Shown here one piece after another: positions 49,545 through 59,500 of a stretch of DNA of 64,000 bases. The stretch comes from Serripes groenlandicus (Eukaryota; Mollusca; Bivalvia; Cardiida; Cardiidae). The notes beneath the pieces are model-generated. The model was given only the letters and a program-made list of their open reading frames with translations. It ran no database searches and was not told where the DNA came from. Each line of letters opens with the position of its first letter. Within the stretch, counting starts at the first letter, position 1. Position numbers and translations under genes: made by a program. The stretch lies in contig JASEVX010000012.1 in the NCBI GenBank assembly GCA_031761405.1, positions 24,382,694 through 24,446,693 of the forward strand. The letters run 5' to 3'.

Positions 49545-49700
49545 GATTGCTATACAAAATAGAACGACGATGGCCGAACTAGATATCCCAGGTCGCCGTT
49601 TAGTGCTGTATAAAATCGAACACCGATGGCCGAGCTAGATAGTCCATTTCGGCGTTTCCTTAATAAAATCGAACATCGATGGCCGAAAGCATTTGTAAAT
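49545..49700 (+). repeat. ~57-bp tandem units right of the CR1-like fragment
   Basis: Three units with AATAGAACGACGATGGCCGA, AAAATCGAACACCGATGGCC and AAAATCGAACATCGATGGCC, separated by GGTCGCCGTTTAGTGC-type and TTTCGGCGTTTCC-type segments. Confidence 0.8.
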
Positions 49701-49821
49701 TTTTGAAATGCATATTTTAGAATCGTTTTATTAATTAATTATATAAAAGCAACCCGGTAATGACGATTAACAAATCCCACACATAACGAACATGCAGCAT
49801 ACCGTAATACATACTCATTAA
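49701..49821. other. No feature recognised
   Basis: AT-rich linker. Confidence 0.3.
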
Positions 49822-50084
49822 TGAGCCACCCCGCGAGAAAACCAACACTGTGGACTCTGCGTAAAGTATCGACTCGGATCAGGTTAAACATGCCGCGTCG
49901 GCTAACCCGGACAGACAATTTTCGCCTCCTGTGGATTTTCTGTTTCAGGAATCATTACTCGTTACCTCTATCTCCCTGAGACGGAATGTGTCCTCCCAGA
50001 TTAGCCTGCGCGGACTGTGCATGCTTATCTGGATCGATACATTACGCAGAGGCCATTATGTTGGTTTTCTCGTGGAACGGCTCA
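49822..50084 (+). mobile_element. MITE-A, full length
   Basis: 263 bp; TGAGCCACCCCGCGAGAAAA to TTTCTCGTGGAACGGCTCA. Confidence 0.93.
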
Positions 50085-50277
50085 TTTGTTTAAAACTATC
50101 CATGATGGAAACAATTTAGGGAATGCCCTTTTCTTATTTAGAATTCATTTAAGTCACGATTTTGCATGGGGAAATTTATATTTTTAGTATCTAAAAAAAC
50201 GGGCCCGAATTATTGTAACGCAATGTGACAATGTATATCAATTTGAGTTTGAAATAAGTTGGGGGTTATTAGGTTTA

Positions 50278-50508
50278 ACCCTTTCCCACATGTAGACGCA
50301 TTTTAATGCCTCTGTAGCAGACGACGTTTGAAAACATTGGGGAGAAGAGAGATTGCTTGTATGAGCATTTCCTCCATTTGCCACAAGGTGTTCAACTCTT
50401 TTTTTTAATAATTTAATTTTTAATTATAGAGATTTTACTTAATTTCATCAAGAAGTTTTCACAAAGTCGTCTACTGCTTCTTTCTTTCGTGTGGGCAAGG
50501 TTTAAACG
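50278..50508. mobile_element. MITE-B, full length
   Basis: ACCCTTTCCCACATGTAGAC, CTGTAGCAGACGACGTTTG, a diverged centre, and the right arm AAAGTCGTCTACTGC ending GTGTGGGCAAGGTTTAA. Confidence 0.85.
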
Positions 50509-50735
50509 GGAATCTATTTTCCCTGGTCTTTAGAAACAGCGCGTGCATTTCACCACCAAAGAAATCTTTTCATTCATTTGTTATTATTGAAATATAAAAG
50601 AAAAAGAAAGATAAACAGACGATATTTAATATTGTAATAACGACATGCGTACTTGAAATGGGGAAGCACGATCATTTATCTTCGCCTTTTTACAAAACAT
50701 AATATCTTCTATTTTAATTAAATAAATGTCTTCAA

Positions 50736-50957
50736 CCCTTTCCCTCATATAGACGTTTTCTGACGCCTCTGCAGCAGACGGCTTTTTGAAAACATAGCGA
50801 CAAAAGAAGAAATTGCACAAAACGTGCAATTTCTCCTTTTGCCACAATGTTTTCCACTTTTTGTCATAGGTTATCCATTCAATTATGGAGATATTCTATG
50901 TTTTGACAAAATACGTTCAAAGTTGTCTGCTGCAGAATTGTCGTATGAGGGAAAGGG
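50736..50957. mobile_element. MITE-B, well-preserved
   Basis: CCCTTTCCCTCATATAGACG at the left, palindromic centre AAATTGCACAAAACGTGCAA, and GTCTGCTGCAGAATTGTCG to GAGGGAAAGGG at the right, followed by TTAA (50958-50961); the left TTAA is TCAA. Nearly identical to 61078-61290. Confidence 0.92.
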
Positions 50958-51005
50958 TTAAAAAAACGTGAACATTTCTTCTTTTGTCGCTATGTTTTCA
51001 AAAAT

Positions 51006-51245
51006 AATTACACTTTCCAGTACAATAAACATCTAAATATTAATCGTTTATGCTTCATTTTCACTGCGTAAACATACCCATTAAGCCAACTTTTGCACAT
51101 TTCCATGACTTTCAATTGACTGTTTTTCAACCTTCACCGCCTAATTAGTTTTGAACTATTTATTACTTACTTTGATGTCACTATCAGCAATATTTGCTGA
51201 AGTTTCAACATTTCAATTTTGTTATCTCCATCTGGAGTTGATCAC
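51006..51245 (+). repeat. Dispersed block M, copy 2
   Basis: ACACTTTCCAGTACAATAAA, ACATACCCATTAAGCCAAC and GTTATCTCCATCTGGAGTT; see 36710-36955. Confidence 0.8.
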
Positions 51246-51485
51246 CTTGAACACTCTCGATGATCTCATATTACTTTAAATGTCGACTGATTTATTGACC
51301 GAGTGTCGTTCAACGTCATTTTAACTTTATATCTGTTATATCACGGCGATACATTCGGCTATCCTCATATTTCCCATCTTTCTCTCCACGATGTTTAGAA
51401 CATTTTATTTATGCAACTTGCTATCCTACAGATCTTCATCTTGTTTTTCTTCTTAATGGTGGAGGAAGCATGTTTCAACGACTCT
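51246..51485. other. No gene recognised
   Basis: AT-rich. TATATCACGGCGATACATTC near 51340 is a SINE-tail fragment. Confidence 0.35.
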
Positions 51486-51604
51486 GAGTATTGGTCGATT
51501 AATTTATTGATGTATTGATTGATTGATCGGTTGGTTGGTTGATTGATTGTAATGGTCGATTGATTGATTGATTGTATTGATTGATTGATTGATTGATCGG
51601 TTGG

Positions 51605-51638
<34 letters not shown>

Positions 51639-51916
51639 AATTGATTAATTGGTTGATTGATTGATTGCTTAATTCATTGAATGATTGGTTGATTGATTGG
51701 CTGATTAATTGATTAATTCATTGATTGAAAGATTGATTGATTGTTGTTTGATTGATTGATTGATGAATTGGTTGATTGATTGCTTAATATGTTGGTTGAT
51801 TGATTGATTAATTGATTGATTGGTCGATTGAAAGATTAATTGGTTGATTGATTAATTGATTGATTAATTGATTGATTAATTGGTTGATTGATTGATTAAT
51901 TAATTAATTAATTAAT

Positions 51917-51959
<43 letters not shown>

Positions 51960-52331
51960 TTAATTGATTAATTGATTGATTACTTGATTGGTTCGTTGGT
52001 TGACTGATTACTTAGTTGATTGATTAATTGATTGATTGATAGATAAATGGGTTGATTGATTAATTGGTTGATTGATTGCTTAATAACCTGATTTATTGAT
52101 TGGCTGATTTATTTATTAATTGGTTAATTGGTTGATTGAATGATTGGTTGATTGATTGCTTAATTAGCTGATTGATTGATTGGCTGGTTGATTGCTTAAT
52201 TAGCTGATTGATTTATTGGTTGATTGACTGATTAATAGGTTGATTAATCAATTGATTGATTGGTTGATTAATTGAATGATTGATTTATTAATTGGTTGAT
52301 TGATTGCTTAATTAGTTGATTTATTGATTGG

Positions 52332-52368
<37 letters not shown>

Positions 52369-52370
52369 CA
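51486..52370 (+). repeat. ~0.88-kb (ATTG)n-type array adjoining a SINE tail
   Basis: GATTGATTGATTGATTGATT units mixed with GGTTGATT, TTAATTGATTAA and a TTTA tract (51915-51960). At the right it runs into the 3' end of the SINE-S1 at 52371. The 3' tails of this family are short ATTG runs, so this array is an overgrown tail or began as one. Confidence 0.95.
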
Positions 52371-52870
52371 GGGCAATTTTTTACAAGTTTGCATTCATAT
52401 CACCGTGCTATCGCCAGTTCACCTACTCATGTTTTTGTCCGAGCTTTCTCACACTAGTACTTCACACAACAGTCTCTCCAGGCTAAAACGACTGTTTTGT
52501 CCCCATAATAGCCATCCCACGAGAAAACCAACATTGTGGACTCTGCGTAAAGTATTGACTCTGATCAGCCTGAACATGCCACGCAGGTTTATAGACACAT
52601 TTCGCCTCCTGTGGATTTTGTGTTTCAGGAAGCATTACTTTATATCTTTATCCCCCTAAGACGGAATGCGCAGGCTGATCAGGGTCGACACATTACGCAG
52701 AGGTTGGTTTTCTCGGGGGGACGGCTCATATACTGTTAGCCAACTGAAAGGCAATTGACGCGTGTTGCATTGACTTTTGTAAAACGCCGGGAGGAATGCC
52801 GGCCGAGCCGTGATTCGAACTCACACTCACTTGACTGACATCCTGCGTCGCTGCCAGGGTATATAGCAGT
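52371..52870 (-). mobile_element. SINE-S1 (minus) split by MITE-A
   Basis: 52371-52506 (CATATCACCGTGCTATCGCC, AGTACTTCACACAACAGTC) and 52729-52870 (CAACTGAAAGGCAATTGACG, TGATTCGAACTCACACTCAC, GACATCCTGCGTCGCTGCC). MITE-A lies at 52507-52728. Confidence 0.88.
52507..52728 (+). mobile_element. MITE-A inserted in SINE-S1
   Basis: TAGCCATCCCACGAGAAAAC to TCTCGGGGGGACGGCTCA; about 40 bp of the interior is missing. Confidence 0.9.
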
Positions 52871-53096
52871 ATTGGCCGAGTATAAATTCGAACAAAGGAC
52901 CCTGGATTGATGGATTTTTCGTATAAATTATCATTGTAGTTTCAGTGAACTTATTCAATGGATTTATTGCTTGTTTTGGTGTTTACGCCGCTTTCAACAC
53001 GTTTCTTCTCGGCGATAGCTGGTTAACCTCAGTTTTGACCTAGATGTTAAACAAATGATTTAGATTGTTGATCAAATGTTGTATTTAATGAATAAT
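52871..53096. other. Decayed SINE fragments
   Basis: GGCCGAGTATAAATTCGAAC near 52875 and GGTGTTTACGCCGCTTTCAA near 52979 are remains of SINE heads or tails. Nothing else seen. Confidence 0.4.
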
Positions 53097-53109
53097 GTCG
53101 AAGAAATAA

Positions 53110-53379
53110 TTTGTTTGTTTGTTTGTTTGGAGTTTAACGCCGCTTTCAACAGCTTTGGTCATATCACGGCGGTCAGTGCACCTACCCATGTTTTCCTGGC
53201 TTTCCCACACCAGTACTTGCACAACATTCTTTCGAAGCCACTGACTACTTTCTCACATAAATCAGAGGTGAGAGGTAATGGGAAAAATCGCCCGAAAGAA
53301 TGTTCGCCTCAACCGGGTATCGAACCCGTGACCTACAGATCACAAGTCAGATACACTACCAACTGAGCTACCCGGCCGG
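53110..53379 (-). mobile_element. SINE-E, complete, 13-bp TSD
   Basis: Flanked by GTCGAAGAAATAA (53097-53109 and 53380-53392). Tail GTTTGTTTGTTTGGAG, 3' module CATATCACGGCGGTCAGTGC, and in minus sense a head with A box TAGCTCAGTTGGTAGTG and B box GGGTTCGATACCCGG. The anticodon-arm region differs from S1. It is too embedded in the SINE to be a tRNA gene. Confidence 0.95.
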
Positions 53380-53392
53380 GTCGAAGAAATAA

Positions 53393-53817
53393 AGGAAATG
53401 AAACATTTTAATTGGTTCATAGTTATGTTGGCGATCCTACGAGAGGCACTCATAAGGTGAAGTTTTAAAATGAAATGTTCTGCATACTAACCTTTAATTG
53501 TTTTCCTTAAGAAATAAATTTCAGTGAAAAAAATAACTGAAAACGTATGAAATATAATATTTAAGAGCAACATATTAATTATTTTTTGAAACATGATAAG
53601 TTTTCAGTTATTTATCGTCAATTGAAACGTATACACCTCTTGGGAGCCTCGCGTAATCTCCAGTCATGTGACGTATTCTCGGCCGTGAATGCGCATGTTC
53701 CATTTCATAGTGTTTTCTCATATTGATCGCCGTTTATCTTTTTTAAAGATATTTCTTGTTTCCAGTTATATCACGAATTATTTAGCAGGTCTTTTTTCGA
53801 ACGTGTTATTAATATGT
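53393..53817. other. No gene recognised
   Basis: AT-rich; no match in the window. Confidence 0.3.
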
Positions 53818-53892
53818 TAACCCTTTCCCTCATACGACAATTCTGCAGCAGACGACTTTGAACATATTTTGTCAGGTGGGAAAGGGTTAACG
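53818..53892. mobile_element. MITE-B, deleted to both ends
   Basis: TTAACCCTTTCCCTCATACG, TCTGCAGCAGACGACTTTGA and GTCAGGTGGGAAAGGGTTAA: only the two ends, about 70 bp. Confidence 0.88.
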
Positions 53893-53952
53893 CAATTCGG
53901 ATGTGTTATTAATACACATAAACGAACCATGTCTTGCGATTTAGCGTCTTAA

Positions 53953-54173
53953 CCCTTTCCCTCATACGACAATTCTGCAGCAGACGACTTTGAACGTATT
54001 TTGTCAACAAATAGAAAATCTCTATAATTGAATGGATAACCTATGACTAAAAGTGGAAAACATTGTGGCAAAAGGAGAAATTGCTCGTTTTGAGCAATTT
54101 CTTCTTTTGTCACTATGTTTTCAAAAAGCCGTCTGCTGCAGAGGCGTCAGAAAGCGTCTATATGAGGGAAAGT
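53953..54173. mobile_element. MITE-B, full length
   Basis: TTAA at 53949-53952, CCCTTTCCCTCATACGACA, palindromic centre AAATTGCTCGTTTTGAGCAA, GCCGTCTGCTGCAGAGGCG and TATATGAGGGAAAGTGTG. Confidence 0.9.
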
Positions 54174-54319
54174 GTGATTTGCCCGGAGCACGTTAACATG
54201 GTCCACAACTTAAACACCGTGCTTCAATGTTATAGAGTCTTGAACGTTTGAATTTTTTTCCTCCATTTTCGCATAAATTATTATTATAGTTTCAGTCAAT
54301 TTATTCGATAAATGTATTG
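54174..54319. other. No feature recognised
   Basis: Linker between MITE-B and SINE-D. Confidence 0.3.
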
Positions 54320-54665
54320 CTTGATTGATGTTTACGCCGATGTCAACACCTTTGTTCAGTTATATCACGGCGTTTCCTGTGTAAGTTACTAGTTGTACTG
54401 GTCCATTTATCCTGACACCAGCCAGTCAGTCAGTCGTAATGCTAACGACTTCAGCCCTGAGCGCCAAGGAGGACAGCCATTACTACAAATGTTGAAGTAT
54501 TTGGCGTGGCCCGGCCAGGGATCGAACAAGCGACCTTAATCACTCGAAGCGTAGACGCAGCCTCTGACAAACAGTGATCGTTTAGCTCAGGTGCCGAAGT
54601 ATTTGGTATGGCCCTGTCGGGTATCATACCCGCGACCTCTTATACTACACCACCGAGGCGGTCCA
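54320..54665 (-). mobile_element. SINE-D (minus), long copy with duplicated head
   Basis: TTGATGTTTACGCCGATGTC, ATATCACGGCGTTTCCTGTG, AGTTGTACTGGTCCATTTAT, AGCGCCAAGGAGGACAGCC, then a tRNA-like head in complement (CAGGGATCGAACAAGCGACC) and a second one (GGGTATCATACCCGCGACC, ACACCACCGAGGCGGTCC). Confidence 0.85.
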
Positions 54666-55090
54666 ATTGATTAAAGCAGTGTAAGAAATACCCTTAGTAA
54701 AGACGTCGCTCGTCTATTTCGGAGCAGAAAAAACAACCGATAGTCATTTGCGACCTGTGTTGAACCAGATCAGCTAGTGCATCATCGCAGTCGAATCCGG
54801 TTCTGCACTGCTCTCAAACTAGTGCAATAAAAGAAGAGTGGTTTTACGACTACACGATTGGCTGGATCCAAATTATTCCGAATCGGATAGGAAAGTACAA
54901 GGGTCCATCCGGCATTTATAATATTATGACCAAGACGAGAAATAACAAAAAAAAAGTTAACTTAAAATGCATATTTCCTATCAATTGCCACTGTTAATTC
55001 TCAAAGGAATTAGAATTTAGTTGATCGTAAACAAATAATTATTCTAGCGTTGGTCTTTTGTCACCTTAAAGTCGAGGTTTTAAGTAATAT
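54666..55090. other. No gene recognised
   Basis: No match in the window and no convincing frame. Confidence 0.3.
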
Positions 55091-55097
55091 TTTATAT

Positions 55098-55338
55098 AAA
55101 CCCTTTCCCTTATACAACTAATTTGCAGCAGTCGACTTTGAACATATTTTGTAAAAAAATGGAAAATCTCTATAAGTGTATGGATAACCTATGACTAAAA
55201 GTGGGAAAGTCGTCTGCTGCTATTGCGTTAAAATGCGTCTGCAGGTGGGAAAGGGTTAACCCTTTCCCACGTGTAGACGCATTTTGACGCTTCTGCAGCA
55301 GGCAACTTTTGAAAACACTGTGGCAAATGGAGAAATTG
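55098..55338. mobile_element. Two MITE-B copies sharing one TTAA
   Basis: First: AACCCTTTCCCTTATACAAC to GCAGGTGGGAAAGGG (about 55099-55255). Second starts at once, CCCTTTCCCACGTGTAGACG, and is cut after AAATGGAGAAATTG at 55338. The shared GGGTTAACCC shows insertion of one at the terminal TTAA of the other. Confidence 0.85.
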
Positions 55339-55490
55339 TTTATAGTCTGATCACATTCTAGAACATTCTGATATGACGATTTAGACCACGTACTGTAGCT
55401 TTTCGAGATAGTAAAATAATATACGAAATATATGCGCAATTCTTTATTGAGAAAGCATGACAATGAATATCATATCAATTGTGCGTCACG
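55339..55490 (+). repeat. Dispersed block O, copy 1
   Basis: TATAGTCTGATCACATTCTA, TGATATGACGATTTAGACCA and ATATACGAAATATATGCGCA. Copy 2 at 62218-62355. Confidence 0.75.
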
Positions 55491-55601
55491 CAACACATTA
55501 CCAAGAAAGAAATCACTGCCGAGATGGTTCCCGTTATTTTTTTTTCACACATTTGGGCAGGGCTAAAGCTAGTTTCTCTTCTACACCATGATATTGGATA
55601 T

Positions 55602-56179
55602 CGAGGGCTTGGCGTGAAACGGTTGTAACTAAAATTGGTATTTTTTTACCAAGGATATTTACCTCGCCATAAAGTCTTTATAAGCGTTAAATCATTTTTT
55701 TTCTTGGTAAACAATGTAAATTTAGGTGCCATTGCTCGTTCAGCAATGGCAACTAAATTTGCGTTGTTTACAAAGGGGTCAAAATGTGCTATACGTAAAT
55801 GAAACTCAAAAACAAATTCATAAAATAAAACATTGTAGTAAAAGAAGAATTTGATCAAATTTCTCATTTTCCCCACACTGTTTTTTCAAAACATATTACG
55901 CTACAGAATGAAAAGAAGCTGCCCATACTCCTTATAGGTTATTCATTAGGTAAATTCATATAATTTTCCTAGACTACAAATATTATTCTAGTAACAATGT
56001 GTGTAAGGTATGAGAGAGGATGGCCACGACCTCTCCATACCTATGGACGTGGCAAATAAAGTGTAAAAAAAACCCCAAAAAATACAAAAAAAAACATAAA
56101 AAAAAGGGGTCAAAATTGCCCCTAAACCAGGGTTTTACAAATAGGTTTTAAGTTACAACCGTTTCACGCCAAGCCCTCG
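55602..56179. mobile_element. MITE-J, copy 2, 4-bp TSD ATAT, split by an insertion
   Basis: Ends CGAGGGCTTGGCGTGAAACG in both orientations; flanked by ATAT (55598-55601 and 56180-56183). Minus the 317-bp insertion and its 14-bp duplication it is 247 bp, the same as copy 1. Inverted relative to copy 1. Confidence 0.95.
55786..56102 (+). mobile_element. 317-bp poly-A-tailed retroposon in MITE-J, 14-bp TSD
   Basis: Flanked by AAAGGGGTCAAAAT (55772-55785 and 56103-56116). The 3' region has a hairpin (GGTATGAGAGAGG paired with CCTCTCCATACC), then AATAAAG and an A-rich tail. 55820-55885 resembles a piece of MITE-B (GTAGTAAAAGAAGAATTTG). No coding frame. It could be the 3' end of a LINE or a SINE-like retroposon. 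Confidence 0.88.
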
Positions 56180-56183
56180 ATAT

Positions 56184-56459
56184 GCTGTCTGCTACAAAGG
56201 TGCGTATTACCGTCTACATCCGGTGTTGAATTAATCAACGATTTCAAAGAACTAACTTTTTTTTATCTCATTATCGAATTGACATTTAAAAAATTAAATA
56301 TGCGACCTCGTGGTCAAATGAATAGGATTTAGTTGACATTTACACGAATTTAAATACATCTATTTGTTTTAAACAGCAAGTATAATGATTTTTTGCCGAG
56401 ACAAGATAAAACCCAAGACTACCGTCATGATCGTAGATATATATTGATTGTGTTTGACT
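56184..56459. other. No gene recognised
   Basis: AT-rich linker. ATGCTGTCTGCTACAAAGGT near 56182 is a possible MITE-B scrap. Confidence 0.3.
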
Positions 56460-56543
56460 TAACCGTATGCAACATTTTGTTTTCAGTCGTATCACGGCGA
56501 CCTGTTCACCCAACCATGTGTTTCTTGGCTTTCTCACGTCAGT
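56460..56543 (-). mobile_element. SINE-S1 3' part, flank of the 50-bp array
   Basis: TATGCAACATTTTGTTTTCA, GTCGTATCACGGCGACCTG, TTCACCCAACCATGTGTTTC and TTGGCTTTCTCACGTCAGTG: the SINE-S1 3' half running straight into the first array unit. Confidence 0.88.
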
Positions 56544-59500
56544 GCTCCACATAACAGTCTATCCAAGCGACTGGCTGCTCTTCCACATAGACCGCTCTAC
56601 ACAACAGTCTATCCAAGCCACTGGCTGCTTTTCCACATAGACTGCTCCACACAACAGTCTATCCAAGCCACTGGCTGCTTTTCCACATAGACTGCTCCAC
56701 ACAACAGTCTATCCAAGCCACTGGCTGCTTTTTCACATAGACTACTCCACACAACAGTCTATCCAAGCCACTGGCTGCTTTTCCACATAGACTACTCCAC
56801 ACAACAGTCTATCCAAGCCACTGGCTGCTCTTCCACATAGACCGCTCTACACAACAGTCTATCCAAGCGACTGGCTGCTCTTCCACATAGACTGCTCCAC
56901 ACAACAGTCTATCCAAGCGACTGGCTGCTCTTCCACATAGACCGCTCTACACAACAGTCTATCCAAGCGACTGGCTGCTCTTCCACATAGACTGCTCCAC
57001 ACAACAGTCTATCCAAGCGACTGGCTGCTCTTCCACATAGACCGCTCTACACAACAGTCTATCCAAGCGACTGGCTGCTTTTCCACATAGACTGCTCCAC
57101 ACAACAGTCTATCCAAGCCACTGGCTGCTCTTCCACATAGACCGCTCTACACAACAGTCTATCCAAGCCACTGGCTGCTCTTCCACATAGACTGCTCCAC
57201 ACAACAGTCTATCCAAGCCACTGGCTGCTCTTCCACATAGACCGCTCTACACAACAGTCTATCCAAGCGACTGGCTGCTCTTCCACATAGACTACTCCAC
57301 ACAACAGTCTTTCCAAGCCACTGGCTGCTCTTCCACATAGACCGCTCCACACAACAGTCTATCCAAGCCACTGGCTGCTTTTTCACATAGACTACTCCAC
57401 ACAACAGTCTATCCAAGCCACTGGCTGCTTTTCCACATAGACTACTCCACACAACAGTCTATCCAAGCCACTGGCTGCTCTTCCACATAGACCGCTCTAC
57501 ACAACAGTCTATCCAAGCGACTGGCTGCTCTTCCACATAGACTGCTCCACACAACAGTCTATCCAAGCGACTGGCTGCTCTTCCACATAGACCGCTCTAC
57601 ACAACAGTCTATCCAAGCGACTGGCTGCTCTTCCACATAGACTGCTCCACACAACAGTCTATCCAAGCGACTGGCTGCTCTTCCACATAGACCGCTCTAC
57701 ACAACAGTCTATCCAAGCGACTGGCTGCTTTTCCACATAGACTGCTCCACACAACAGTCTATCCAAGCCACTGGCTGCTCTTCCACATAGACCGCTCTAC
57801 ACAACAGTCTATCCAAGCCACTGGCTGCTCTTCCACATAGACTGCTCCACACAACAGTCTATCCAAGCCACTGGCTGCTCTTCCACATAGACCGCTCTAC
57901 ACAACAGTCTATCCAAGCGACTGGCTGCTCTTCCACATAGACTACTCCACACAACAGTCTTTCCAAGCCACTGGCTGCTCTTCCACATAGACCGCTCTAC
58001 ACAACAGTCTATCCAAGCGACTGGCTGCTCTTCGACATAGACTGCTCCACACAACAGTCTATCCAAGCGACTGGCTGCTTTTCCACATAGACTGCTCCAC
58101 ACAACAGTCTATCCAAGCCACTGGCTGCTTTTTCACATAGACTACTCCACACAACAGTCTATCCAAGCCACTGGCTGCTCTTCCACATAGACCGCTCTAC
58201 ACAACAGTCTTTCCAAGCGACTGGCTGCTCTTCCACATAGACTGCTCCACACAACAGTCTATCCAAGCCACTGGCTGCTTTTCCACATAGACCGCTCTAC
58301 ACAACAGTCTTTCCAAGCGGCTGGCTGCTTTTCCACATAGACCGCTCCACACAACAGTCTATCCAAGCGACTGGCTGCTCTTCCACATAGACCGCTCTAC
58401 ACAACAGTCTATCCAAGCCACTGGCTGCTTTTTCACATAGACTGCTCTACACAACAGTCTTTCCAAGCGACTGGCTGCTCTTCCACATAGACCGCTCCAC
58501 ACAACAGTCTATCCAAGCGACTGGCTGCTCTTCCACATAGACCGCTCTACACAACAGTCTATCCAAGCCACTGGCTGCTCTTCCACATAGACCGCTCCAC
58601 ACAACAGTCTATCCAAGCCATTGGCTGCTTTTCCACATAGACCGCTCTACACAACAGTCTATCCAAGCGACTGGCTGCTCTTCCACATAGACCGCTCCAC
58701 ACAACAGTCTATCCAAGCCACTGGCTGCTCTTCCACATAGACCGCTCTACACAACAGTCTTTCCAAGCGACTGGCTGCTCTTCCACATAGACTGCTCCAC
58801 ACAACAGTCTATCCAAGCCACTGGCTGCTTTTCCACATAGACCGCTCTACACAACAGTCTTTCCAAGCGGCTGGCTGCTTTTCCACATAGACCGCTCCAC
58901 ACAACAGTCTATCCAAGCCACTGGCTGCTTTTTCACATAGACTACTCCACACAACAGTCTATCCAAGCCACTGGCTGCTTTTCCACATAGACCGCTCTAC
59001 ACAACAGTCAATCCAAGCCACTGGCTGCTCTTCCACATAGACTGCTCCACACAACAGTCTATCCAAGCCACTGGCTGCTTTTCCACATAGACCGCTCTAC
59101 ACAACAGTCTATCCAAGCCACTGGCTGCTCTTCCACATAGACTACTCCACACAACAGTCTATCCAAGCCACTGGCTGCTCTTCCACATAGACCGCTCTAC
59201 ACAACAGTCTTTCCAAGCGACTGGCTGCTCTTCCACATAGACTACTCCACACAACAGTCTATCCAAGCCACTGGCTGCTTTTCCACATAGACCGCTCTAC
59301 ACAATAGTCTATCCAAGCCACTGGCTGCTCTTCCACATAGACTACTCCACACAACAGTCTATCCAAGCCACTGGCTGCTCTTCCACATAGACCGCTCTAC
59401 ACAACAGTCTTTCCAAGCGACTGGCTGCTCTTCCACATAGACTGCTCCACACAACAGTCTATCCAAGCCACTGGCTGCTCTTCCACATAGACCGCTCTAC

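Noticed and set aside
53305..53379. tRNA gene on the minus strand
   Set aside because: It is the head of SINE-E, bounded by that SINE's 13-bp duplication.
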